64,000 nucleotides of DNA from Antarcticibacterium sp. 1MA-6-2 (GCF_021535135.1 NZ_CP091036.1:124001-188000), one strand, 5' to 3'; shown: positions 1 through 10,670, numbered from the stretch's first letter. Translations and numbers: made by a program. Notes: generated from the sequence alone by a model not told the origin.

Positions 1-2
1 AT

Positions 3-666
3 ATGAAAAAAATTATTCTAATTGGAGCTTCAGACCATTGTAGGTATACTATTGATATTATTGAACAGGAAGGGAAATATGAAATTTCCGGAATACTGGA
101 TAAAAACCTACCTGTGGGAGAAGAGTTTGGTGGATATCCGGTATTGGGATATTTAAATGATCTTCCAAAATTAATCGAGGATATGCAAATCGTTGGAGGC
201 GTTATTGCTATAGGAGATAATTTTACAAGAAAGAGATTGCAACAGGAAATAGAAAAATCTGTTCAAAATTTTACGTTTATAAACGCTATTCATCCCTCAG
301 TAATTTTTGGTAAAAAAGTAGAAATTGGTTCTGGTTGTGTTTTTATGGCTGGAGTTATTGTAAACAATAATTGTAAAATAGGGGATCATTGTTTTTTAGC
401 GACAAAATGTTCACTCGATCATGATTCCACAATAGGAAACTTTTCTAGTATGAGTCCCGGGGTTACTACAGGAGGTAGGGTGTCTATTGGCGATTGTACA
501 GCTATAGGAATAGGTGCCTCCATTCTACACTACAAGAGTATAGGTGATTACTGTGTCATTGGTGGAAATTCGCTGGTTAACAAAGACATAGAAGATTATT
601 ATGTAGCTTTTGGTATACTTAGCTAAACCAATTAAAAAGAGAAATCCTGAAGAAAAATATTTATAA
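3..666 (+). CDS. Sugar O-/N-acetyltransferase, NeuD/PglD family (frame broken near its end)
   Basis: This is a left-handed beta-helix acetyltransferase. The N-terminal part (MKKIILIGAS) is the Rossmann-like domain that binds the nucleotide sugar in PglD/NeuD proteins. From about residue 100 there are imperfect hexapeptide repeats (IGSGCVFMAG, IGDHCFLATK, IGNFSSMSPG, IGDYCVIGG). The conserved H-D pair of the active site is visible in SLDHDSTIG. The written frame stops at 624-626. Restoring one base at 618-622 (CTTAG, expected CCGG) gives the family-typical ending GIPAKPIKKRN and a stop at 664-666, for 220 residues. It sits 8 bp before an aminotransferase and then a 4,6-dehydratase, so acetylation of a 4-amino sugar nucleotide is the likely job. 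The exact substrate is inferred. Confidence 0.85.
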
Positions 667-674
667 AAAAATTT

Positions 675-1845
675 ATGGCAAAAAGTAAAATCTGGTTATC
701 CTCACCTCATATGGGGGGGACAGAACAAAAATACATAAATGAAGCATTTCAGGAAAACTGGATTGCACCTTTAGGCCCCAACGTGAGTGGGTTTGAGAAA
801 GATATTGAAAATTATCTTTTTAATGAAGGTGAAGGTCAGCATATTGAACCTGAAAAAGTATTTGTTGCGGCATTAAGTTCCGGAACTGCTGCTTTGCATT
901 TAGCATTGGTATTATTAGGAGTCAAGGCTGGTGATGATGTAATTTGCCAAAGTATGACCTTTGCGGCATCTGCTAACCCAATTGCCTATTTGGGAGCCAC
1001 ACTAGGTCTTTGTAGATAGTGAATCTGAAACTTATAATTTATCTCCTTATCACCTGGAAGAGGCGATAAAAAATCGAATTGCATTAGGTAAAAATGTAAA
1101 AGCGATAATTGCCGTTCATTTATATGGAATGCCCTATAAAATTGATGAGGTACATGAAGTAGCTCGAAAATATAATATTCCAATAGTAGAAGATAGTGCA
1201 GAAGCTTTAGGTAGTTCTTTTAAAGGTCAAAAATGTGGTACTTTTGGGGATATAGGAATACTGTCATTTAACGGAAATAAAATAATTACTACATCTGGTG
1301 GAGGTGCACTGGTGGCAAAGCGTAATGAACAAAAGCAAAAAGCGGTTTTTCTGGCGACTCAGGCAAGGGATGAAGCGCCCCATTACCAACATAGCCATAT
1401 TGGATATAACTACAGGTTGAGTAATATTTCCGCAGGTATTGGAAGGGGGCAAATGGAGGTTTTGGATGAACACGTTGCCAATCGCCGAAAAATGAACGAA
1501 TTTTATAAAGATATTTTTAAGGAGTTTAAAGGTATTACACTTCTAGAGGAACCTAACGAAAATTACTATAGCAATCATTGGCTTTCTGTGATCTTAGTTG
1601 ACGAATCAAAGACGGGAGGAATATCCAGGGAAGATTTAAGATTGGCCTTTGAATATGAAAATATCGAAAGCCGTCCTCTTTGGAAGCCTATGCATTTACA
1701 GCCCATTTTTGCAGGTGCTCCATATTTTGGGAATGGTGTTTGTGAAAAAGCCTTCACAACTGGATTATGTTTGCCTTCAGGATCCAATCTTAATGACAGT
1801 GATAGGAACCGGATTTCTGAAGTTATAAAAAGGGTATTAGGATAA
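675..1845 (+). CDS. DegT/DnrJ/EryC1 PLP aminotransferase, PglE-like (frameshift at 1002-1006)
   Basis: This is a PLP-dependent sugar-nucleotide aminotransferase. It starts with SKIWLSSPHMGGTEQKYI and has the family features SSGTAALHLAL (phosphate-binding region), VEDSAEALGS (the Asp that contacts the PLP pyridine nitrogen) and the Schiff-base lysine in NGNKIITT. The frame breaks after GAT: the sequence reads CTAGG at 1002-1006, where CCGG would give the very common GATPVFVDSE. With one base removed the gene is 389 residues, normal for the family. Only its second part has an apparent start of its own (1129), which is an internal Met and not a real gene start. Placed between the acetyltransferase and the dehydratase, it probably aminates the 4-keto sugar (PglE role); this is inference from family and order. 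Confidence 0.88.
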
Positions 1846-1866
1846 TAGATTAATTAAAAATCATAT

Positions 1867-3864
1867 ATGGGGAATCGCTTTAAAAACGCCCTTAAGTTTA
1901 GTTTAAACGGAGAAGATAGTTCTTTGGATTTGCGAAATATGAAATATTTACCGCGGTGGGTAATATTTCTTATAGATATATTCCTGGTGCTTATATCCTC
2001 TGTTTTAACAGTCCTCATAATTATTGATCTTACTCCAAATTACTATACCACTCTAGACTTTCCTTCTAAAATAGTCCTGGGGATTTTGGTTAATATCTTT
2101 TACTTTTTTGTATTTAAAACTTATGCAGGAATAATTAGATATTCTTCGAACATAGATGCTTTAAAGCTATTATTGGCAACTACTTCTTCTTTTCTTACTC
2201 TTGTCCTTATCAATTATATCACTTTTATCGTTATAGGTGAAAAAATATACCTTATTGGAGGACTCTTAATAAATCTATGGATTTCTTTCTCGCTGCTATT
2301 TCTATTTAGACTCGGGGTAAAACAAGTCTACGAGTTTTTTAAGATTGCACATAAGAATGAAGTATTAATAAGAGCAGTAATTTTAGGGGCGGATTCTAAT
2401 GCGATTTCCATCGCCGGGGCGTTAGATATTGAACATCCAAGAAGATTTAAAATTGTAGGGTTTCTCACAAAAGGCAAACATCACCGAAGCATAAGAATTT
2501 TAGATAAACCCGTTGTTCATTATTCCGATACTCTCCACTCTCAGGTTCGTGCTCTCAGAGCGTCTGCCGTTATTCTCTCAGAAGATAATTTCACATCAGA
2601 AGAAAAATTTGCTATCGTTGAAAATTGTTTGGAAAATGACATTAAAGTTTACAACGCTCCAATAGTGTCATATTACCAGGGAGAAGATAAACCTTTGGCT
2701 CAACAGGTAAAAACGTTGCAAATAGAAGATTTACTGGAGCGTGAGCCAATTCAATTAGACAAGGCAAACAAAGAAGCACAACTTACTGGTAAAACTATTT
2801 TAGTAACTTAGGTGCTGCCGGATCTATAGGTAGCGAAATAGTAAGACAGGTAGCTTACTATAATCCAAAGAAGTTATTGCTTCTGGATCAGGCAGAGACA
2901 CCACTGCACAATTTACAATTAGAAGTTGAATCCAAGTTTCCGGGCTTAAGTTATAAAGCAATAATTTGTGATGTAAATAACCAAAGAAGACTGGAATTAA
3001 TGTTTCAGAAACAAGATATAGATGTTGTCTATCACGCAGCTGCTTATAAACATGTCCCGTTAATGGAAGAGAATCCTCACGAGGCAGTTTTTGTAAATAT
3101 TAATGGAACTAAAAATCTCGCAGACTTATCTGTGAAATACAATGTTGGACATTTTGTTATGGTGTCAACAGACAAAGCTGTAAATCCCAGTAATGTTATG
3201 GGAGCTAGTAAAAGGGCTGCGGAAATGTATGTACAATCCCTTTTTCACAGTGAAATTGTAAAGAAAGAGAACCCTACAAGATTTATTACAACAAGGTTTG
3301 GTAATGTTTTAGGTTCCAATGGTTCGGTAGTTCCTTTGTTTAGAAAGCAAATTGAGAAAGGAGGTCCTATTACTATCACTCATCCGGACATTATTAGGTA
3401 TTTTATGACTATTCCTGAAGCTTGCCAACTTGTTTTAGAGGCTGGTACCATGGGTAAAGGTGGAGAGATCTTTGTGTTTGACATGGGAGAACCAGTAAAA
3501 ATTATGGATCTGGCTATTAAGATGATTAAACTTGCAGGCTATATTCCTAATAAGCATATAAAAATTAAAATTACCTGGTCTAAGGCCAGGAGAGAAACTC
3601 TATGAGGAATTGCTTAATAAGGAGAGTAAAACCCTCCCCACTCACCATAAGAAAATAATGATAGGAGTGGATAAAGTTCAGGATTATGAACGTATTAATG
3701 AAAAAGTTTCTACTATTATAAAATCAGCTCATAAGTTAAAAAATGACAAAGTAGTGGCAAAATTGAAAGACTTGATACCGGAATTTATAAGCAATAATTC
3801 CTCTTATGAGAGACTGGATAAATTAGAAAAAACATTAAAGAATACAGCAAATAAAACTATTTAG
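1867..3864 (+). CDS. Membrane-bound nucleotide-sugar 4,6-dehydratase, PglF/WbpM/CapD family (two frameshifts)
   Basis: The N-terminal 150 residues hold four hydrophobic segments (WVIFLIDIFLVLISSVL, IVLGILVNIFYFFVF, a third near FLTLVLINYITFIV, and LINLWISFSLLFLF), followed by a CoA-binding-like domain and a short-chain dehydrogenase/reductase domain. The NAD motif ILVTGAAGSIGSEI lies across the first lesion (CTTAGG at 2807-2812, expected CCGG). The catalytic block MVSTDKAVNPSNVMGASKR is intact. A second lesion (CCTGG at 3574-3578) separates the conserved TGLRPGEKLYEELL motif. Corrected length is 664 residues, typical of PglF/WbpM. The likely reaction is UDP-GlcNAc to UDP-4-keto-6-deoxy-GlcNAc at the inner membrane, feeding the two upstream enzymes. 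Confidence 0.88.
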
Positions 3865-3927
3865 GAAATAATATTCTTAGAATTACAGGTAACATCACTT
3901 ATCTTTTATATTGGCAAAAAAAATTTT

Positions 3928-4734
3928 ATGAGAGAAAAATTATTATTCTTACTTGCAATTCTATTTCTCGCAAGTTGTGCTTCGCGTAAAGAAATTGTCT
4001 ACTTCCAGGGAATAGAAAATATTGAGGGGACGGTTATTAATTCTAAGTTTGAGCCTGTATTCGAAAGCAACGATGTACTTCAAATAGATGTATCGTCTAT
4101 GGATCCGGCTGTGGTTGCTCCGTTTTTAATGAATGTTGCTTCTCAAAACCAAAGTAGTGGAAGCAGCAGTAGAAGCAGTAGTTCCGGATCCTCTGGTGGA
4201 GGAGGGAGAAGAAATTCAGCCTCCATAGGTTATCTCGTGGATGTTAAAGGGAATATACAGTTTCCTGTCCTGGGTCAGGTGGAGGTTGCGGGTAAAAGCC
4301 GTAGTGAACTTGAAGCACACTTAACACGGGAAATTAAAAAGTATGTTAGAGATGCTGTAGTTGCTGTAAGACTAATAAATTTTAGAGTTATAGTACTTGG
4401 TGAATCAGGTAGCCAGTCTGTAGTTCAGGTAGAGAATGAAAGAATTAGTGTTCCCGAACTTCTTGCTAATGTTGGAGGCATAACTTATGATGGGATGAGA
4501 GACAACATTCTGGTCATTCGTGAGATAGACGGTGTTATTACCCACGGATATCTAGATATGACAAGTGCAGATATTTTTAAAAATCCCTATTATTATTTAA
4601 AACAAAACGACATCGTTTATGTAGAACCTACCTATAAACAAGTAAAATCTGCAGGATGGATCACCAGCTGGCAAGGTATTTTATCTGTTATAACCTCGGC
4701 AGTTAGTCTCTATTTTATAACCCAAAACTTTTAA
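3928..4734 (+). CDS. wza: Polysaccharide export lipoprotein (Wza-like)
   Basis: This is an outer-membrane polysaccharide export protein of 268 residues. A signal peptide ends in a lipobox with Cys17 (FLASC). The Poly_export domain follows (DVLQIDVSSMDP, then YLVDVKGNIQFPVLGQV), and an SLBB-type region begins near residue 145 (VIVLGE). A low-complexity Ser/Gly/Arg stretch at about residues 72-92 interrupts the export domain where many homologues have a short loop. The C-terminus has one hydrophobic segment (GILSVITSAVSLYFI), as in other Bacteroidetes Wza proteins. The stop TAA shares its last base with the ATG of wzc (taATG), so the two are translationally coupled. Confidence 0.92.
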   Translation: MREKLLFLLAILFLASCASRKEIVYFQGIENIEGTVINSKFEPVFESNDVLQIDVSSMDPAVVAPFLMNVASQNQSSGSSSRSSSSGSSGGGGRRNSASIGYLVDVKGNIQFPVLGQVEVAGKSRSELEAHLTREIKKYVRDAVVAVRLINFRVIVLGESGSQSVVQVENERISVPELLANVGGITYDGMRDNILVIREIDGVITHGYLDMTSADIFKNPYYYLKQNDIVYVEPTYKQVKSAGWITSWQGILSVITSAVSLYFITQNF

Positions 4735-7133
4735 TGGAAGATTTACAGGAATATTCTGAAGAAAAAGAGTCAAATTTTGATTTAAAAGCTGAAATTTTTA
4801 AATACTTAGCTTACTGGAAGTGGTTGCTTCTGGGATTTTTATTAGGTGGTCTTTTAGCTTTTCTTTATAACCGTTACACCATTCCAAGGTATTGGAGTGA
4901 GGCCTCGATGATGATTGTAAAAGATAATCAAAGTGGAGTCGCCGGGGCTTTACCTTCCGGTGGAGGTTTTCTTACTCTTGAAGAAAATTCACTTGATAAT
5001 CAAATTGTTACTTTGAAATCTCAGCGACTCGTAAAAAAAGTAGTTGAAGATTTAAATCATAACATTTCATATTTTATAGAGGGTAAAGTAATTACAACTG
5101 AGGCATATAAGACAAGCCCTGTAATAATTGATTTTATTACTCACGATTCTATTGTAAATTATGTTTCTGAATCATTTTTTGTCACCCCTGTTTCATCGAC
5201 TGATTTTACTCTGGTAAATGAGAATCTCAATTACAATAAAAGCCATAAGTTAGGAGAAGTAATTTCTATAGGGGAATTGCATTTTACAATAGTTCCCAGG
5301 AAGACAGGTGCTTCTTCCAGTTTTCAAAATGCAGGAACTATTAGAATAGATGTAAATCCACTGGATCAAGTGGCTGCTGAATACATCTCTGCGCTGGTGG
5401 TAGCACCAAAAGGGAAGGCATTAGATATACTTTCTTTATCTATTATACAGGCTGAAAGTGACAAGTCTGAAGATTTTTTAAATAACCTGATGTTCCAGTT
5501 TAATGAAGACGGGGTTGCAGATAAGCGACAGGTGGCATTAAATACGACTGAATTCATAGAGGAGAGGCTGGAAATTATTACCATGGAACTGGACACTGTT
5601 GAAGGAGGAATGGCTGATTTTAAGAGAGAAAACCAATTTATGGATGTCGCCAGCGGTGCGAATCAATATCTCTCCAAATCCACTATGGCCGAGGAGGAAA
5701 TTTTTGATCTCGAACTCCAAATGCAAGTTATTTCCTCTATTGAAGACCTTATAAACAGAAGGGAAAGTTATCGTCTACTTCCTACTAATATGGGAATTGA
5801 TGCCGTAGAAGTATCAGGTCTAATTTCAACATATAATGAGTTAATATTGGAGAGGAATGCTCTTCTTCGAAATGGAACTGAAGAAAATCCAGCTGTCGAA
5901 CGTTTGACCGCAGAACTGGATTCTTTAAGGGAGAATTTAAAAGATAATATTGAGAGCACCAAAGATGCTTTAAATATTCAGTTAGCCGAACTTAATCAGC
6001 TGGACAGTCGTGCACAAGCGAAGTTCTCTACTTTTCCAGGAATGGAAAAAGGAATGAGAGGAATTGAGAGACAGCAGCTAATAAAAGAAGAATTATACCT
6101 GTTTTTACTACAAAGAAGAGAAGAAGCCGCCATAGAATTTGCAGTTACTTCCCCTGTAGCTAAAATTATTGACCCTGCATACACTGTTCCAACTCCAGTT
6201 GATCCCAAACCCTGGTTGATATTGACAGGTGGCTTCCTTGTTGGCCTTTTGTTACCTCTAATTGTTTTGTTTGTGAGGTTTATGTTAGATACTAAGGTAC
6301 ATCATAAAGGGGACCTTTCTTCTTTAACTAAGAACATACCATTTCTAGGAGAGGTACCTCAGATTGCTAACGAATCTGAAGAAGTTATTCAATTAAATGA
6401 TAGGTCCCCCCTTGCCGAATCCTTTCGGATATTAAGAACGAATCTCGCTTACTTAATGAAGGCGAAAAAGGAGAATAGGGGAGAAATTATCTTTGTTACG
6501 TCAACCATTAAAGGAGAAGGTAAAACGTTTATTTCTTATAATCTTGCCCGCACTCTTGCCACTACCAATAAAAGAGTAATTATACTTGGTGCAGATATTA
6601 GAAATCCAAAGTTGCACCGCTATCTTGATGTTCCAATGGAAACACAAGGTTTGTCGGACTATTTGTACAATTTGGATATTTCTTCATCAGATATAATCAC
6701 TAGCTCACAAGACAAAGAAATTAAAGTAGATCTCATTCTCTCGGGAGTTATACCACCTAATCCTGCTGAATTATTTATGAATGATCGTATGGAAATCCTG
6801 TTAAAGGAACTCTCTGCTACTTACGATTATATTATAGTGGATACAGCACCAACAATGATCGTTACAGATACCCTTCTTATTAGTCCTTTAGCCGATACTA
6901 CTTTGTACGTCACCAGGGCAGGTTACACAGATAAAAAGTTGCTGGATTTTCCTAAAGAGTTAAAACAGCAGGGAAAATTAAAAGGATTGGCAATCGTTCT
7001 TAACGATGTAGATTATTCCAAATTTTCATATGGTGCGAAATATGGATATAATTATGGTTATGGTTATGGTTACGGGGTAAACAAGGAGTCAAAATGGAAA
7101 AAGTTGTTCAATTGGGGAAAAGCTAGTAAGTAA
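4734..7133 (+). CDS. wzc: Polysaccharide chain-length/export tyrosine autokinase (Wzc-like BY-kinase)
   Basis: This 799-residue inner-membrane protein has a Wzz domain between two membrane helices (about residues 27-46 and 492-511), a long periplasmic coiled-coil region, and a cytoplasmic bacterial tyrosine kinase domain. Walker A is visible as TIKGEGKTF (about 589-600), Walker A' as ILGADIRNP (about 615) and Walker B as YIIVDTAP (about 700). The C-terminal tail is a Tyr/Gly-rich cluster (GYNYGYGYGYG), the autophosphorylation site in this family. It overlaps wza by one base. It is tail-to-tail with, and overlaps by 11 bp, the phosphatase gene that presumably dephosphorylates it. Confidence 0.94.
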   Translation: MEDLQEYSEEKESNFDLKAEIFKYLAYWKWLLLGFLLGGLLAFLYNRYTIPRYWSEASMMIVKDNQSGVAGALPSGGGFLTLEENSLDNQIVTLKSQRLVKKVVEDLNHNISYFIEGKVITTEAYKTSPVIIDFITHDSIVNYVSESFFVTPVSSTDFTLVNENLNYNKSHKLGEVISIGELHFTIVPRKTGASSSFQNAGTIRIDVNPLDQVAAEYISALVVAPKGKALDILSLSIIQAESDKSEDFLNNLMFQFNEDGVADKRQVALNTTEFIEERLEIITMELDTVEGGMADFKRENQFMDVASGANQYLSKSTMAEEEIFDLELQMQVISSIEDLINRRESYRLLPTNMGIDAVEVSGLISTYNELILERNALLRNGTEENPAVERLTAELDSLRENLKDNIESTKDALNIQLAELNQLDSRAQAKFSTFPGMEKGMRGIERQQLIKEELYLFLLQRREEAAIEFAVTSPVAKIIDPAYTVPTPVDPKPWLILTGGFLVGLLLPLIVLFVRFMLDTKVHHKGDLSSLTKNIPFLGEVPQIANESEEVIQLNDRSPLAESFRILRTNLAYLMKAKKENRGEIIFVTSTIKGEGKTFISYNLARTLATTNKRVIILGADIRNPKLHRYLDVPMETQGLSDYLYNLDISSSDIITSSQDKEIKVDLILSGVIPPNPAELFMNDRMEILLKELSATYDYIIVDTAPTMIVTDTLLISPLADTTLYVTRAGYTDKKLLDFPKELKQQGKLKGLAIVLNDVDYSKFSYGAKYGYNYGYGYGYGVNKESKWKKLFNWGKASK

Positions 7134-7871
7134 ACACCTGGTTGGTATTTTGGATAACCTTTTTAACCTGGTCTCCAAATTTTTTGTTCAATTTTATATT
7201 TTCCAGTTTATCCAGGTGTTGATCGCGGTGAGTATCACTACCAATAAAATCAATTATCCAGCTTCCAGGAGTCGAAAACCTATTTCCTGAATTTGAGATC
7301 CATAATGGGGGGATAGGGAGAGTGCATTGATTTGGAAAAGACATCCCCGGTTCTTTAAGTCGGCATATTTGCTTAGATCTTTGGAATGATAAAAGGCATA
7401 TCTTTCAGGATGTGCAAGAATGGGACGATAACCTTGTGTTTGTAATTTAAAGAGTATTTCGTTAAGATTTATTGGAGCCTGGAAAAAGGACATTTCAACC
7501 AGCACATAATTTTCATTGAGGCACAGTAATTCTTTCTTCTCAAGTATTTCCATAAAACTCTGGTCCATCATATATTCCGCAGCAGCTTTAATTTTTACCT
7601 TTTGAAGTTCCTGATCTTCAATAATTTTATTTTTTAAAAGGCTAAGTGCGTTATTGATTGTCTCCCGGGTGTTTGGATAATAGTCATTCATCACATGAGG
7701 AGTGGCAATAAATTTAGTTATTCCCAGTTCCTTAAATTTTAAAAGTAATTGAACAGAATCAATTTCATTAGCAGCACCGTCATCAATACCCGGTAAAATA
7801 TGATTGTGTATGTCAGTTATTCCTTGTAGGAGGTCTTTCAGGTATATCTTGCTTTTAAAAATATTTAGCAT
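7123..7871 (-). CDS. Tyrosine-protein phosphatase, PHP family (CpsB/YwqE-like), frameshift at 7254-7262
   Basis: This is a manganese-dependent PHP phosphatase that acts on BY-kinases such as Wzc. The metal ligands H22 and H24 lie in TDIHNHILPGIDDGA. ATPHVMNDYYPNT, LAHPERYAF and GSDTHR (after the lesion) are further metal-binding blocks. The written frame ends with LLEAG; one missing base near 7258 (GCTGGATA on the coding strand, where GCCGGTATA is expected) reconnects it to IIDFIGSDTHRDQHL and a TAG stop at 7123. Corrected length is 249 residues. It is convergent with wzc and overlaps its last 11 bp. The lesion is one of the less clear RCCGGY cases because a base was lost rather than gained. 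Confidence 0.88.
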
Positions 7872-8160
7872 ATGTTCTGTTATTAAGTAAATTTACAAAA
7901 AATCAGGTGATGCTTATAATTTTCCTATTAAGGAAAAGGGGCTGACGTAGTTCAAAATTTTCAGGTGAGCTTATTTTTTTCAGCATTAAGGAGCAGAATT
8001 AGGAATTGATAGTAGTTACTTTGTCTGGAATTTTTGTTTTAAACTTTCGACAACCTTATCGCCTTCATTATTATATTTTATCAGAAAGCTAAATAGTATA
8101 TTTACCAACTTTACTGGAATCCAGAATTACGAAAGTCAAAACTACAGAAAGTACCAATAA

Positions 8161-8553
8161 ATGCTGAAGGTCTTATTAATTGATGATGATGAAATAGTAT
8201 TGCTGGTGCAAAGGAAACTTCTCCAACGTTGCAATTTTGAGCAGGAGATTATTTCATATCGTTCTGCTAAATCGGCATTGAATTATCTCTCTCAGGTATC
8301 TGATAGTGATGATTTCCTCATATTACTGGATGTAAATATGCCTCAAATGAACGGGTGGGATTTCATATCTCAGTTATCAAAAATGGAAGTTGTAGATCGA
8401 ACTCACATTTTAATGGTTACTTCTTCAATAGAATTAAATGATAAAGAAGTTGCTGAGAATTATCCCAATGTATTTGATTTTATTGAAAAACCATTTAACG
8501 CAGACAATTGTAAAAAAATAAGATCTATCCCGGCATTAAAAAATTATTTTTAA
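8161..8553 (+). CDS. Single-domain response regulator
   Basis: This is a CheY-like receiver domain of 130 residues with no output domain. The acidic pocket is D8-D10 (LIDDDE), the phosphoacceptor is D57 (LLDVNMPQ), the switch residue T87 (MVTSS) and the conserved lysine K110 (FIEKPF). It is alone on its strand: the gene on the other strand ends inside its last four bases. The partner kinase cannot be told from context. Free-standing receivers like this one are common in Flavobacteriia and often belong to branched phosphorelays. Confidence 0.9.
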   Translation: MLKVLLIDDDEIVLLVQRKLLQRCNFEQEIISYRSAKSALNYLSQVSDSDDFLILLDVNMPQMNGWDFISQLSKMEVVDRTHILMVTSSIELNDKEVAENYPNVFDFIEKPFNADNCKKIRSIPALKNYF

Positions 8554-9629
8554 ACCTCTCTTTCGGTGGGATGTCCCTCTTCAATCTTTTCTTCTGCCCA
8601 TTCTTTTTCCTCTTCATCTGCTTCTTCAGGTTCTTCCTGAAGAATTTCGGCCCTCGGTTCGTAATTGAGTTTAATGAACATAGGAAAATGATCAGATCCT
8701 ATGTTTTCCAGTCTGGCTAATTCTATTAGAGTAAAATCTCTTGTGTGAAACACGTGATCCAACGGCCATCGTAAGAGACGGTGTCCTGCATGAAAGGTAT
8801 TATAAAAACCTCGTCCTATTCGGGGATCAAGAAGACCGCTTAATTTTTGAAATAAACGTGTCGTACGTGACCATGCAACATCGTTAAGATCACCAAATAC
8901 CAATACCGATTCCTGATCCTTTTTTACATCCCTTCCCACCAGGAGTAATTCTGCATCCCGGTTCGTTGATGTAGGATCTTCAGTTGGGCTTGGAGGTTTA
9001 GGGTGCAAGCAGTGAATTTTAATTCTTTTCTTATTGTTCATCCTAACGTACCCGTGGATAGAAGGAATGTCACCTTTAATTAAATATTTGACTTCAATAT
9101 CTTCCAATTTTAATTTGGAATACAAATGCATTCCATATAAATTGTCCAAAGGGATTTTTACACCGTATGGATATTGAGGCTCAATAACTTCCAACTCTTT
9201 CTCCCAGCGCTTATCTGTTTCAAGAGTGAGTAGGATGTCCGGCTCTTTCTTCTTTACAAGAGCAATAAGTTTATCACTTTGTTTATTAGTTGTAAGAACG
9301 TTGCTAACTAAAATAGAAATAATGGCCTCGGGATCATTTCCCTTAAATGAAAGAACCTGCTTTTTAGAAAGCACTGTGTAGGGGAAAATTTTCGATACCT
9401 GGTAAATTAAGCTTAAGACAAGAAGTCCACTAAGAACGAAATGTAAAGTCGCATCATACTCGTAAGTAAAAAAGGTGGAAACTAATATAATTAGTATAAA
9501 TAAACTTATCTGGATTCTCGGAAAATCAAATCCTCTTACCCACCATTGATCAAATCTTGTCAAAGATGCAATTGTGGGGATAAGCATAAAAAAACCTAAA
9601 AAAGTGACAACAAATTCTATAATTCTCAT
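8550..9629 (-). CDS. Membrane-anchored endonuclease/exonuclease/phosphatase (EEP) family protein
   Basis: This 359-residue protein has three hydrophobic segments in its first 80 residues (FVVTFLGFFMLIPTIASL, ISLFILIILVSTFF, FVLSGLLVLSLIYQV), followed by an EEP domain. Visible EEP motifs are DILLTLETDKRW (the metal-binding Glu), the catalytic VFGDLNDVAW and the terminal GSDHFPMFI. A strongly acidic tail (EEPEEADEEEKEW) closes the protein. Proteins with this layout (YafD/DUF-type EEP) have unknown substrates, and a nuclease or phosphodiesterase function is only inferred. Its stop overlaps the end of the response regulator by 4 bp. Confidence 0.85.
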   Translation of the reverse strand: MRIIEFVVTFLGFFMLIPTIASLTRFDQWWVRGFDFPRIQISLFILIILVSTFFTYEYDATLHFVLSGLLVLSLIYQVSKIFPYTVLSKKQVLSFKGNDPEAIISILVSNVLTTNKQSDKLIALVKKKEPDILLTLETDKRWEKELEVIEPQYPYGVKIPLDNLYGMHLYSKLKLEDIEVKYLIKGDIPSIHGYVRMNNKKRIKIHCLHPKPPSPTEDPTSTNRDAELLLVGRDVKKDQESVLVFGDLNDVAWSRTTRLFQKLSGLLDPRIGRGFYNTFHAGHRLLRWPLDHVFHTRDFTLIELARLENIGSDHFPMFIKLNYEPRAEILQEEPEEADEEEKEWAEEKIEEGHPTEREV

Positions 9630-9653
9630 TTATAGTTTTATCCGGGGTTTACT

Positions 9654-10474
9654 CTAGAATTGGTAACTAATACCTATTCCCTGAGAATTTATATTCATTC
9701 CACGGTGATTAAATCCCATGGCAGGATAAATTTGCAAATTTTTATTCTCTTTTTTATGTAATTCCGGAATTAATATTCCACTTGCTGCTCCAACCGCATA
9801 TCCAATAAGGTTATCTGTGAGGAAATGTTTTCCTGCTCTTATTCTTAAATATCCCACAGTTGCAGGAATTGCAGCTGCTACACCCCATACTACTGGCTTC
9901 CAGTTTGAATCGGGATGAAAATCATTATAAACTTTAGCAGCAAAAAAGAAGCGGCAGCTGTAGCTGCAGTATGACCAGCAAAAAAAGACCGTTGTTCATC
10001 ACTATCTATTCTTTCTTCAACAGGAATTGAAGTATTATATACCAGTGGTCTACTCTTTTGGACAAGTGCAGCTGTTATCGTAAATAAAGCTCCTGTTGTT
10101 GCCATTGATTCCACAAATAGTACAGAAATTTGACCTGCGTGAGATCTTTCATTCTTACTCAACATTAACACCACTGGCAAAGCAAAAGAACCAAACATTG
10201 GGATGTAGCTATCACTATTTGCTCTTTCACTATAATTTCCAGCTGCCCAACGATCTACCTTCCAAATATCTTCCTTTGAAAGATTGTTTAATTTAGTTTC
10301 AGTTAATGCATCTTTTTCCTGGATTAATAGTACGCCTAAAACATTAAGGCCTAAACCTGTCGTTATGAAAATCCCATCTTTCACCAGGTCGGTCTCATAA
10401 GGGGAATCATTATTTTGAGCAAAGCTGGTAAAATTTAATAAAATGGTTAATAATAGAAAATAAGCTTTCTTCAT
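9654..10474 (-). CDS. PAP2-superfamily phosphatase (frameshift in a T run at 9942-9947)
   Basis: This protein has a signal peptide (KKAYFLLLTILLNFTSFAQ) followed by a PAP2 domain. The acid phosphatase signature is readable as KSRPLVYN, FFAGHTA in the place of PSGH, and RIRAGKHFLTDNLIGY. The frame breaks at a run of six Ts (coding strand); seven Ts restore SFFAAKVYNDFHP and join the two pieces into 273 residues. The start is taken as the ATG at 10472-10474, because the upstream Met (10496-10498) would put charged residues before the signal peptide. The likely role is dephosphorylation of a lipid phosphate, perhaps undecaprenyl pyrophosphate or phosphatidylglycerophosphate; the substrate is not decided by sequence. 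Confidence 0.82.
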
Positions 10475-10670
10475 TTCTAATTTTTTTTCAAAAATCATAT
10501 TTCTCCATCAAACCACTTAACCATTTAAGAAAAGAATAACAGGAAATCAGGTCTTTAATGAATGTTTGAACCTAAAAATCGACAAATATTTTTTGAAATT
10601 ATAATTAACAAAAATTTAGTCCCTGTGCTGGTTGAATCTTTTCTATGTGCGCCTAAAATCCATTAACTTT

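Noticed and set aside
1129..1845. Separate aminotransferase gene starting at 1129
   Set aside because: It is the second part of the gene starting at 675; the Met is internal and the PLP domain needs both parts.
2807..2812. CTTAGG resembles the Ty1 programmed +1 frameshift heptamer (CUU AGG C)
   Set aside because: The motif falls in different codon phases at different sites, the offset is +1 or +2 or zero, it occurs on both strands, and unrelated genes share it. That fits a DNA-level cause, not ribosomal frameshifting.
7027..7080. Tyr/Gly repeat at the end of wzc as a DNA repeat of interest
   Set aside because: It is the normal Tyr-rich autophosphorylation tail of BY-kinases.
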